A DNA stretch of 6,715 nucleotides, taken from Promethearchaeota archaeon (GTDB lineage Archaea; Asgardarchaeota; Lokiarchaeia; Sigynarchaeales; SOKP01). The translations under genes and the position numbers were made by a program. The notes under the pieces were generated by a model, which saw only the letters and a program-made list of their open reading frames with translations, made no database searches and was not told where the DNA came from. The stretch is from the NCBI GenBank assembly GCA_016839425.1, contig JAEOUI010000430.1, positions 1 through 6,715 on the forward strand. The letters are read 5' to 3'. Of the stretch, positions 1-4,900 are shown piece by piece. Position 1 is the stretch's first letter. Each line of letters starts with the position of its first letter.

Positions 1-159
1 AGTGTAAGACATTATCGTATATATTGTTAAAAAAAAATATAAGACCGCAATTATTAAAACCAGTATCCAAGTCCATTTTCCAAGAATTGAAACCCAATTT
101 TCGTGTTGCCAAAGGGTTTTAATGGATTCTTTTTCTTCCTTTTCCTCTTTTTCTGACAT
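1..159 (-). CDS. N-terminal part of a small membrane protein (runs off the left edge)
   Basis: An open frame of 53 codons runs from an ATG (complement of 157-159) to the window edge with no stop, so this is the 5' part of a longer gene. Residues 1-13 are almost all Glu, Lys and Ser (MSEKEEKEEKESI), a soluble head. Residues 14-30 are Trp-rich (TLWQHENWVSILGKWT). Residues ~31-50 form a strongly hydrophobic stretch (WILVLIIAVLYFFLTIYTIM), a clear transmembrane helix. The acidic head argues against a cleaved signal peptide, so it is read as a signal anchor or the first helix of a multi-spanning protein. No family is recognised. There is no purine-rich ribosome binding site before the ATG; a leaderless or short-leader transcript would fit the TATA-like sequences at 178-212. 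It follows the glycosylase gene on the same strand after 114 bases, so read-through is possible. The reading is well supported; the function is unknown. Confidence 0.75.
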   Translation of the reverse strand, partial: MSEKEEKEEKESIKTLWQHENWVSILGKWTWILVLIIAVLYFFLTIYTIMSYT

Positions 160-177
160 GTTCGAAATATTGAGCTA

Positions 178-212
178 TTATTATAATGTAAAATCGCAAT
201 TCTTTAAAAATC
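178..212 (-). promoter_or_regulatory. Possible promoter region of the partial membrane protein gene
   Basis: Read on the minus strand, two TATA-like stretches lie upstream of the ATG at 159: TTTTTAAAGA near 202-211 and ATTATAATAA near 178-188. With the usual archaeal ~25-base spacing, the first would give a leader of about 20 bases and the second an essentially leaderless transcript. In such AT-rich DNA either could be chance. A perfect 12-base palindrome, TACATTAATGTA, lies further upstream at 244-255. Confidence 0.25.
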
Positions 213-273
213 TGGTTAAAAATGGCACAGCACTTATCAAGATTACATTAATGTAGAAGAAATACTATAGTAA

Positions 274-903
274 TTATTTTAGTATTTTACCTGTTTCCAT
301 ATACCACAGGTATAAATCCAAATCTGCCAAAGATAGTTTGGTCTTGTGAGCTAATTGCTCCAACAACCTTTCAATTTCCAAATATGTCGTTTTTGTCATC
401 GTTTTTGGTTTTTGAATCAGATCGTGGTCAACTAAAAGGTCCACGATGTGAAAATCCACGATGGCACAATTCATATATCCAATATTTCTGAGAAAATGGC
501 TCCCTTCCTTGAGGCCCAAGCCTTTAATATTTTTAACAATCCAAGACCTTTTATCCTTATCGGTTTGATCAGTTCTAAGGATATCGTATAACTTATCTAT
601 GAGGACGCGGTTTTCCACGATATATTTTGCTCGAACATTAGGAAATCTATATCCAAATTCCTTAAATTCTTGAGCTAACTTTTTTTCCGAATGAGTTATA
701 AACCCATTTCCAATGTTTTCGTGTACTTCAAGGCATTTTTCAGCACCACAATTAGCGGTCATCACACAGAAGCATAATTCCTTGAAAATATCTTCCTTCG
801 AAGATCTTTTATACGATTGGAACTCTTCCATTCGAATCTTCACCAAGGAGCTAATTTCTTCTTGACTTTTTAACCATTCAACTGATGCGATAAGTTCTTT
901 CAT
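274..903 (-). CDS. ogg: 8-oxoguanine DNA glycosylase / DNA-(apurinic) lyase, archaeal Ogg2 type
   Basis: This is a base-excision-repair enzyme that removes 8-oxoguanine from DNA and cleaves the strand at the resulting abasic site. At 209 residues it has the length of the short archaeal Ogg2 family within the helix-hairpin-helix (HhH-GPD) superfamily. The HhH motif is NIKGLGLKEGSHFLRNIGY, residues 125-143. The expected Schiff-base lysine is K132 (LGLKEGSHFLR) and the catalytic aspartate is D150 (AIVDFHIVD). Their 18-residue spacing matches that of characterised archaeal Ogg enzymes. Other family-like stretches are ELCFCVMTAN (42-51), RFPNVRAKYIVE (86-97), and the tail LDLYLWYMETGKILK. That tail ends in a C-terminal lysine, a residue described as taking part in 8-oxoG recognition in this family. 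Both catalytic residues are present, so the enzyme should be active. The gene is divergent from the adenosine-kinase-like gene across a 123-base promoter region. There is no clear ribosome binding site before the ATG. Confidence 0.93.
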   Translation of the reverse strand: MKELIASVEWLKSQEEISSLVKIRMEEFQSYKRSSKEDIFKELCFCVMTANCGAEKCLEVHENIGNGFITHSEKKLAQEFKEFGYRFPNVRAKYIVENRVLIDKLYDILRTDQTDKDKRSWIVKNIKGLGLKEGSHFLRNIGYMNCAIVDFHIVDLLVDHDLIQKPKTMTKTTYLEIERLLEQLAHKTKLSLADLDLYLWYMETGKILK

Positions 904-947
904 TCTTGAAGGGAAATTAAAACCAAAATAAAATTATAATTGCTTTC

Positions 948-956
948 AAATATAAG
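948..956 (-). promoter_or_regulatory. Candidate TATA box for the glycosylase gene
   Basis: On the minus strand the sequence reads CTTATATTT, close to an archaeal TATA box. Its centre lies about 48 bases before the ATG at 903, which would place transcription start near 925 and give a leader of about 22 bases. Assigned by similarity and spacing only. Confidence 0.45.
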
Positions 957-960
957 TCAA

Positions 961-974
961 AAAAAAATATTTAT
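961..974 (+). promoter_or_regulatory. Candidate TATA box for the adenosine-kinase-like gene
   Basis: An A-run leading into AAATATTTAT lies about 58 bases before the ATG at 1027. With ~25-base spacing, transcription would start near 995, giving a leader of about 30 bases. It sits almost back to back with the minus-strand TATA-like element at 948-956, as expected for a compact divergent promoter. Confidence 0.4.
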
Positions 975-977
975 GCG

Positions 978-994
978 AATCATCATTGATGATT
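978..994. promoter_or_regulatory. Perfect inverted repeat, candidate operator in a divergent promoter
   Basis: The arms AATCATC (978-984) and GATGATT (988-994) are perfectly complementary around a 3-base ATT spacer. The element lies between the plus-strand TATA-like box (961-974) and the predicted start of transcription (~995). A bound dimeric regulator there could block the kinase promoter. Size and symmetry suit a small helix-turn-helix or ribbon-helix-helix dimer, but no binder is known. Confidence 0.35.
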
Positions 995-1026
995 ATCAGT
1001 AATAACTAATAGAACTGGAATTTTCA

Positions 1027-2025
1027 ATGCAAAAAAACAAGATTTTAGTATTAGGTTCAATCGCATTTGATTATCTCATGGGTTTTGAAGAAAACTTTAT
1101 TAATGCCGTATCTATAAATCTCGAAAAGGAAGAATTCCAAAGCACGGTAACCGCTAATAGTCGAACTCAATTTTTTGGTGGGACCGCTGGAAACATTTCA
1201 TATAACTTGGGAGTTTTAAACATTGCAAATGTGCACCTATTTGGTTCCGTTGGAAAGGACTTTAAAGGGTTGGGATATAAAGATCACATTTCTCAATTTA
1301 ATAACATTGTCCTTGGAATCGATGTCTACGATAATCTATTTACAGCCGCCTGTTATATCGTGAACGATGTGAAAGCAAACCAGATGATCATTTTCCACGG
1401 AGGTGCCTTGGAAAAGTGTACGGAAATTAATTTGAAAGAAAGAGTAAAGGATCCCGAAAATTACCTTTATGCCATAAATTCCACCCAAAGCGTAGATGCC
1501 ATGACCAATTTCGCACAGCAACTTAAAGAACTCAATATCGCTCAAATCTTCGACCCTGGTCAGGTAACACCTCTTTTTCCGAAAGAAATTCTATTAGAAA
1601 TCTTAAATAATTCCGAGATCCTTATAGGAAATACTTACGAAATCGAGCAAATTTTGCATAAAACGCAATATTCCGAAGATGAGCTGTTAAAACATGTCAA
1701 GGCCGTTATAAAAACGCAAGGAGGAGAAGGATCAACACTGATGTATAAGGACGATAAAGGAGAAATATATGATGTAAAAGTCCCAATTTGCAAGCCAGAT
1801 CGAATTGAAGATACCACGGGCGCAGGAGATGGATATCGAGCGGGTTTATTAACGGGATTGAGCCTTAACATGACTTTATTGGATTCTTGTAGATTAGGTT
1901 CTGTAATTGGATCGTTTGTAATTGAAACGAAAGGAGCGCAAACTCACCAATACGCGATAGATGATGTGAAAAAGAGATTTTATAATAGTTTTAATTATCT
2001 CCCTCAAGAATTAGAAAAAATGTAA
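1027..2025 (+). CDS. PfkB-family sugar/nucleoside kinase, probably adenosine kinase
   Basis: Predicted cytoplasmic ATP-dependent kinase of the ribokinase/PfkB superfamily. It most likely converts adenosine to AMP in purine salvage. At 332 residues it has the usual family length. The N-terminal strand VLGSIAFDYLMGF (8-20) resembles the start of actinobacterial adenosine kinase. GGTAGNISYNLG (51-62) is the first PfkB signature region, and FDPGQ (~175-179) matches the DP-x-Q segment of that kinase. NTYE (202-205) is the N-x-x-E motif linked to Mg/phosphate handling. KTQGGEGS (229-236) belongs to the ATP-binding part. DTTGAGDGYRAG (262-273) is the second signature, with catalytic base Asp268. All key residues are intact. 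The overall pattern fits the bacterial-type adenosine kinase subgroup better than ribokinase or fructokinase; substrate is an inference, and a broader nucleoside kinase is the main alternative. There is no clear ribosome binding site before the ATG. It is transcribed alone and divergent from the glycosylase. Confidence 0.9.
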   Translation: MQKNKILVLGSIAFDYLMGFEENFINAVSINLEKEEFQSTVTANSRTQFFGGTAGNISYNLGVLNIANVHLFGSVGKDFKGLGYKDHISQFNNIVLGIDVYDNLFTAACYIVNDVKANQMIIFHGGALEKCTEINLKERVKDPENYLYAINSTQSVDAMTNFAQQLKELNIAQIFDPGQVTPLFPKEILLEILNNSEILIGNTYEIEQILHKTQYSEDELLKHVKAVIKTQGGEGSTLMYKDDKGEIYDVKVPICKPDRIEDTTGAGDGYRAGLLTGLSLNMTLLDSCRLGSVIGSFVIETKGAQTHQYAIDDVKKRFYNSFNYLPQELEKM

Positions 2026-2032
2026 AACATCT

Positions 2033-2051
2033 AAGAATTATATCAATTCTT
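2033..2051 (+). terminator. Short hairpin 7 bases after the kinase stop codon
   Basis: The arms AAGAATT (2033-2039) and AATTCTT (2045-2051) pair perfectly around a 5-base loop. The stem is AT-rich and only a short T-run follows. Pyrimidine-rich tracts at 2097-2101 and 2105-2109 further on could serve as archaeal T-tract terminators. Likely the 3' end region of the kinase transcript, but weak. Confidence 0.35.
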
Positions 2052-2071
2052 TATTGAATTACCTAAAGATA

Positions 2072-2081
2072 TTATATAAAT
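2072..2081 (+). promoter_or_regulatory. TATA box without an assigned gene
   Basis: TTATATAAAT preceded by purine-rich CTAAAGATA resembles a TATA box with an upstream BRE-like element. On the plus strand it would start transcription near 2103, about 300 bases before the next gene. The motif is nearly symmetric, so it could also fire on the minus strand, antisense to the kinase. See findings. Confidence 0.35.
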
Positions 2082-2359
2082 AAGGATTTGCCCTGGTTTT
2101 TACCTTTTTCACCCTACCTTTTAACTCGTGATCGTTAGTACAAGTTATGGCGGAAGATGTCTATTAAATATCCCTTCTTTTTGTAAATAGTAATTTATTT
2201 GTTTAAAAATCTTGATATTCAATTACTATAAAATGAATAATGGATTAAAAATTCAATAAATATCGAATTTAAGAGAACAGGAAAATTCTCGCCTATTTCA
2301 AGGAAAATGTTCTTCAATTTTTCTAAATATATCAAAAATATTAAATAACTTTTAATCTC

Positions 2360-2369
2360 TTTATATTAA
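2360..2369 (+). promoter_or_regulatory. Candidate TATA box for the RHH-like protein gene
   Basis: TTTATATTAA is centred ~39 bases before the TTG start at 2403, so transcription would start near 2390 with a leader of about a dozen bases. The spacing therefore supports a start at or close to 2403. Confidence 0.45.
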
Positions 2370-2402
2370 ATAATGATTTAAATGTATTCGTGAATAAAAC
2401 AA

Positions 2403-3458
2403 TTGCCACCTAAAAATTACTTATCCGAAAAAAAAAATGTGAAAATGTCTTTTTCAACATCTCACGCTTTAACCGATTGGATCAAGAGATATACAAAGAA
2501 AAAAAGCTTAGAAGATCCAAAAGACGATAGATTTAAGAGCGTCTCCTCGTTCATTCATTACGCTTTAGAAAAATTAATGGAGATATTCGAAAAGGAAAAA
2601 ACATTAGATGATTTAGACCGGCTGGTCGATAAAGCAGTAGAAACCTTTTATGATAAACTTACCTTCAAGGCTTTAATCGATCAAACTGAAGAATCCGTAA
2701 CATATAATAAATACTTTTTATTAAGCAAAGAAGTAATGAAGCTTTACTTGGCTTTTCGGAGTTTTTTAATGCAAGGGGCTACTTTAGATTCCGAACAAAA
2801 CACGCGAAAAGATATTAAAACAATGACAGAGCGTTTTGGCCAATTTATCAGACAAAACAAGATCGCAAAACGCCTTAATTATTATCAAAACAACGACAAA
2901 CATGTATTTGAATATGAGGGAAATTATGAAAACCTCCATTATGAATATTCAAAAGCATTTACGGCTATTGTCGGTCTTGCCGGCTTAAAAGTAATAAATT
3001 CCACTTATATGAAAAATTATTCGAGGATAGATTGCGAAGAGACCGATTTATTTCGAGAATCAAAATTGAAACTAAAACAAAGGTTAGAACTTAGCACTAA
3101 AAATATGACAGAATTCATAAAATACGAACACATTATCGACGATCTTCCCGAACATTCGTGGTTAAACGCTTATTCCAATAAAAGGACGATATTATCTTTT
3201 ATCGATTTAAATTCTGGTATCGAATTCGTTCAATCAAAAATTAATTTACTGAAGAAAACGGTAGATACGGAATTAATTGAGATAAAGATTTTAAAATTGT
3301 TCCAAAATTTTCGATGGATTAGAATAGAAAATGATGAAGATTTATCGTTTAAGTTCTTAATTCCCAATGATAAATTTGAACGAAAAATAATATTTCATAT
3401 TTTTGGAGATAAAGTAGCAAAAATAGCAGATGAAATATATTTAATTAAAACGATCTAG
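2403..3458 (+). CDS. Ribbon-helix-helix-like protein with an unrecognised C-terminal region
   Basis: The 351-residue product opens with a pattern typical of ribbon-helix-helix DNA-binding folds. It has a short strand (NVKMSFST, 12-19), helix A (SHALTDWIKRYTKKK, 20-34), a charged loop, then helix B (SVSSFIHYALEKLMEIFEK, 46-64). Such proteins bind DNA as dimers through the strand. Residues ~65-290 are mostly charged helices with no motif I recognise. Residues ~300-351 look alpha/beta (FRWIRIENDEDLSFKFLI, then KIIFHIFGDKVAKIADEIYL). The size is far above simple RHH repressors (~50-100 residues), suggesting a fused sensor or interaction part. The start is TTG at 2403: an in-frame TGA at 2391-2393 closes the frame upstream, GTGA at 2390-2393 could serve as a weak ribosome site, and starting at the ATG at 2445 (Met15) would cut into the DNA-binding strand. 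Function is inferred only for the N-terminus: probably a transcriptional regulator. Confidence 0.75.
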   Translation: MPPKNYLSEKKNVKMSFSTSHALTDWIKRYTKKKSLEDPKDDRFKSVSSFIHYALEKLMEIFEKEKTLDDLDRLVDKAVETFYDKLTFKALIDQTEESVTYNKYFLLSKEVMKLYLAFRSFLMQGATLDSEQNTRKDIKTMTERFGQFIRQNKIAKRLNYYQNNDKHVFEYEGNYENLHYEYSKAFTAIVGLAGLKVINSTYMKNYSRIDCEETDLFRESKLKLKQRLELSTKNMTEFIKYEHIIDDLPEHSWLNAYSNKRTILSFIDLNSGIEFVQSKINLLKKTVDTELIEIKILKLFQNFRWIRIENDEDLSFKFLIPNDKFERKIIFHIFGDKVAKIADEIYLIKTI

Positions 3459-3470
3459 ATCTAAATATTA

Positions 3471-3478
3471 GTTTTTTA
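3471..3478 (+). terminator. T-tract after the RHH-like gene
   Basis: A run of six T (3472-3477) lies 13 bases after the stop codon, without a strong hairpin. Archaeal RNA polymerase can terminate at such tracts. A weak candidate, given the AT-rich background. Confidence 0.3.
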
Positions 3479-3541
3479 GTCATTCTTTGTTAGAACAATA
3501 TATATATTCTATGTACAAAACTGCACTTTTTTGATAAAAAT

Positions 3542-3560
3542 TCTGTAGCAATGCTACAGA
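3542..3560. repeat. Perfect inverted repeat, 8-base arms with a 3-base spacer
   Basis: The arms TCTGTAGC (3542-3549) and GCTACAGA (3553-3560) are perfectly complementary around AAT. It is about 100 bases before the small gene at 3642 and ~22 bases before that gene's TATA-like box. It could be an operator for that promoter or the stem of a terminator for the upstream gene (TTTCC follows, not a long T-run). At this length and partial GC content it is unlikely to be chance. Confidence 0.45.
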
Positions 3561-3581
3561 TTTCCACAAAATTGTAAGCAC

Positions 3582-3591
3582 TTTATTAATA
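3582..3591 (+). promoter_or_regulatory. Candidate TATA box for the small gene at 3642
   Basis: TTTATTAATA sits about 55 bases before the GTG start, which would give a leader of about 30 bases. A second, longer AT alternation (ATATATATATT) lies at ~3497-3509. The closer element has the better spacing. Confidence 0.35.
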
Positions 3592-3641
3592 ATCACACCA
3601 GTTGTTGAATTAGAGGTATTAAAAAAGGGATGATATGAATC

Positions 3642-3977
3642 GTGAACACATTTAAAAACATTGAAACGACTAATTTTTACGATGCCTACGAACATCGATG
3701 CATTGAAGAAATAATGGACTATTTCATCGACGAAAACAAGGACCCTATTGAAATCGAAATATGGACAGCACGCAAATTAATTGAACTCATGAACGAACTC
3801 AAAAACGACGAGAACTTGAAGGATATCATCACGAAAGCAATCATAATCTTGAATGCATTATCTCAAAACAATCCCTCTGATACCTTTACTTCTCTTTGGG
3901 ACAATACAAAAAGTTTAACACAAGAAGAATGGTGCGATTTTAATATTTCCCTTAAGAAAGAGTTATTAATTCTTTAA
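3642..3977 (+). CDS. Small acidic hypothetical protein
   Basis: A 111-residue protein with no recognised domain. It is rich in Glu, Asp, Asn, Ile and Leu and looks all-helical. One helix is roughly residues 16-29 (YEHRCIEEIMDYFI), a longer one 38-56 (IEIWTARKLIELMNELKND), and another 58-74 (NLKDIITKAIIILNAL). The C-terminal part has two tryptophans (TSLWDNTKSLTQEEWCDF). There is no signal peptide or membrane segment. The start is GTG at 3642: an in-frame TGA at 3636-3638 closes the frame, and GGATGAT (3628-3634) just upstream could act as the ribosome site. An ATG at 3635 is in another frame and stops after six codons. The helical, charged composition makes it a more credible gene than the minus-strand open frame overlapping its 5' end. 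It may be an adaptor or partner protein, but nothing shows this. Confidence 0.6.
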   Translation: MNTFKNIETTNFYDAYEHRCIEEIMDYFIDENKDPIEIEIWTARKLIELMNELKNDENLKDIITKAIIILNALSQNNPSDTFTSLWDNTKSLTQEEWCDFNISLKKELLIL

Positions 3978-3988
3978 TTCTTATTTTT
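3978..3988 (+). terminator. T-rich tract after the small gene
   Basis: TTCTTATTTTT begins immediately after the TAA and is a plausible archaeal T-tract terminator. No hairpin is associated with it. Confidence 0.35.
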
Positions 3989-4127
3989 CAATCAAGTATA
4001 AACTTTAAATGTAAAAATTTTATTTTGAGAGGGATTCTTTTATTAAAAATCTTAGATCATAAAAAAGCATATTATAAGATGATTTTAGAAAAATTGAGAA
4101 AAGAACAATTAATTTAAATTCGTAATT

Positions 4128-4379
4128 TTAAAATGGAAATGGTTCGTTTGCTTCGATTTCATCACATTCAATTTCTCGCAACTTCATTCTAACTTCTCGA
4201 GGAGTACTACAACACTTCATCATTTCCACGATTTTCTCGTGTATGGCTTTAAGATTGTCCATTCCTGCTTGGTAATAAATATTTTTCTCGTTAAAATTAA
4301 TCTTCATTATCTCCCCAAGTCCTGATAGAGCCTGCCTGATAATTTCATATTGCTCGAATATTTTTTCATTTTTTTCCAT
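4128..4379 (-). CDS. Small hypothetical protein with a strong ribosome binding site
   Basis: An 83-residue protein with no recognised family. Residues 1-57 are mostly helical and charged (MEKNEKIFEQYEIIRQALSG at the start; AGMDNLKAIHEKIVEMMK at ~38-55). An adjacent cysteine pair follows (CC, 56-57). Next comes TPREVRMKLREIECDEIE, with a third cysteine, and the chain ends EPFPF. There are no membrane segments. The three cysteines could bind metal or form a disulfide but do not fit a known motif. It is almost certainly translated: AGGTGAG lies 8 bases before the ATG and a clean TATA box is ~64 bases before it. It is convergent with the small plus-strand gene and divergent from the phosphohexomutase across a long, structured gap. 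Nothing in its context defines a function. Confidence 0.75.
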   Translation of the reverse strand: MEKNEKIFEQYEIIRQALSGLGEIMKINFNEKNIYYQAGMDNLKAIHEKIVEMMKCCSTPREVRMKLREIECDEIEANEPFPF

Positions 4380-4387
4380 TTTTTTTT

Positions 4388-4394
4388 CTCACCT
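4388..4394 (-). promoter_or_regulatory. Strong archaeal ribosome binding site (AGGTGAG)
   Basis: Read on the minus strand, AGGTGAG sits 8 bases before the ATG at 4379, separated by a run of A. It is fully complementary to the CUCACCU portion of the archaeal 16S 3' end. It fixes the start codon of the small minus-strand gene and is the only canonical site in this window. Confidence 0.85.
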
Positions 4395-4438
4395 AGATAA
4401 AATTTTTTTAGTACTCTATGATTTTATTGGGAAAGTAA

Positions 4439-4448
4439 CTATATAAAT
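4439..4448 (-). promoter_or_regulatory. TATA box for the small minus-strand gene
   Basis: On the minus strand, ATTTATATAG preceded by CGGAAAT matches an archaeal TATA box with a purine-rich BRE. Predicted transcription start is ~4417, giving a leader of about 35-40 bases that contains the AGGTGAG site. It is the best-formed promoter in the window. Confidence 0.65.
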
Positions 4449-4587
4449 ATTTCCGAAATCCGTCTTTGTTGTGATCGTTTCAGTAACATTTCGTGTACGA
4501 GAAGATATCATTTTTGACTAATATAGGATTCCCATTTTTTTGATTCTGAAAAAAAGTTTTATTAAGATAGTCTGAGCTTGCTAAATA

Positions 4588-4604
4588 GATCCTTGGAAAG
4601 GATC
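4588..4604. repeat. Perfect inverted repeat, 7-base arms with a 3-base spacer
   Basis: The arms GATCCTT (4588-4594) and AAGGATC (4598-4604) pair around GGA. CGCTTTTAG follows, so it could be a hairpin with a short T-run or a protein-binding dyad. It has the same 17-base geometry as the dyad at 978-994, with unrelated sequence. Confidence 0.4.
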
Positions 4605-4610
4605 GCTTTT

Positions 4611-4736
4611 AGTCATTTATGGATTAATTAGTGCGAAAAAGGTCAAATTAGTTCAAGAAAGAGACTTTTCGCGCTTTTCGCACTTTTTCAATACTTTTTC
4701 GACGGTTTTGCACCTTTTTCAAATTGATAAATGACT
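4611..4736. repeat. Long imperfect inverted repeat with an alternative internal hairpin
   Basis: The outer arms AGTCATTTAT (4611-4620) and ATAAATGACT (4727-4736) pair perfectly. Further in, GAAAAAGGT (4635-4643) pairs with ACCTTTTTC (4712-4720), and an AATT pair lies between, giving ~23 base pairs broken by small asymmetric loops. A competing stem forms from AGTGCGAAAA (4630-4639) and TTTTCGCACT (4675-4684). It reuses most of the inner left arm, so the two folds exclude each other. This could be a cruciform-prone or protein-bound DNA element, or a two-state RNA leader if transcription starts upstream. Confidence 0.5.
4666..4719. other. Six T-tracts phased at about one helical turn
   Basis: Runs of four or five T begin at 4666, 4675, 4684, 4695, 4706 and 4715. 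Steps are 9, 9, 11, 11 and 9 bases, averaging close to 10, and most runs are flanked by C or G. Phased A/T-tracts of this kind are known to produce intrinsic DNA curvature. The units also look like degenerate tandem copies of CTTTTTCGNN. Confidence 0.55.
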
Positions 4737-4810
4737 GATTCCGCACCTGTAGCATATAATGCTTTCAGAACATTTCTTAATCATTTATGAGACAAGAACA
4801 TATTTATTTG

Positions 4811-4860
4811 AAATATAAACTTAAATATGCATATTAAAATAATGATAACTTTTTAATAAA
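4811..4860 (+). promoter_or_regulatory. Promoter region of the phosphohexomutase, with a 12-base palindrome
   Basis: Several TATA-like stretches precede the ATG at 4901: AAATATAAAC (4811-4820), CTTAAATATG (4820-4829) and TTTTTAATAAA (~4850-4860). The last would give a leader of about 18 bases. The perfect palindrome AATATGCATATT (4824-4835) overlaps the middle candidate and could be a binding site. Which TATA is used cannot be decided from sequence. Confidence 0.4.
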
Positions 4861-4900
4861 TAGCGTATTTTCTTCAAAAAAAACCAGGAAACATTAAATT

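Larger units (their letters stand above)
2026..2402. other. 377-base noncoding gap between the kinase and the RHH-like protein gene
   Basis: No open frame longer than a few codons is convincing on either strand. The stretch contains the hairpin at 2033-2051 and a good TATA-like box at 2072-2081. A comparatively GC-richer, pyrimidine-rich block follows at ~2083-2180 (TTTGCCCTGG, CACCCTACC) and ends in a T-run near 2176-2181. A small GAGAA/TTCTC inverted repeat lies at 2273-2290, and a TATA-like box at 2360-2369. It may be just two spacers, or it may encode a short RNA. Confidence 0.5.
4449..4900. other. Long structured noncoding gap upstream of the phosphohexomutase
   Basis: About 450 bases without a credible gene. 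In order it contains a T7/A7 pair around a 7-base loop (4535-4555), a 7+3+7 inverted repeat (4588-4604), a long imperfect inverted repeat (4611-4736) with an alternative internal hairpin (4630-4684), and six phased T-tracts (4666-4719). A repeated TCATTTAT word and AT-rich promoter-like sequence (4811-4860) with a perfect 12-base palindrome complete it. No tRNA, C/D-box RNA or known riboswitch signature is recognised. It probably combines promoter, regulatory and perhaps architectural roles. Confidence 0.5.

Noticed and set aside
978..1020. C/D-box guide RNA, because ATGATGA occurs on the minus strand and TGATGA on the plus strand
   Set aside because: No CTGA D-box follows at a suitable distance on either strand, and the motif is explained by the dyad itself.
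1336..1871. Two minus-strand frames (69 and 78 codons) inside the adenosine-kinase-like gene
   Set aside because: The plus frame carries all the kinase motifs across both stretches; these are antisense shadows.
3480..3695. 71-codon minus-strand open frame
   Set aside because: It overlaps the GTG start of the more credible gene at 3642, spans the strong dyad at 3542-3560 and has an irregular Cys/Ser/Tyr-rich composition unlike the real proteins here. No ribosome site precedes it.
4449..4900. Replication origin in the long AT-rich gap
   Set aside because: No archaeal origin-recognition-box sequence with its G-run and no cdc6/orc1 gene nearby; AT-richness and curvature alone are not enough.
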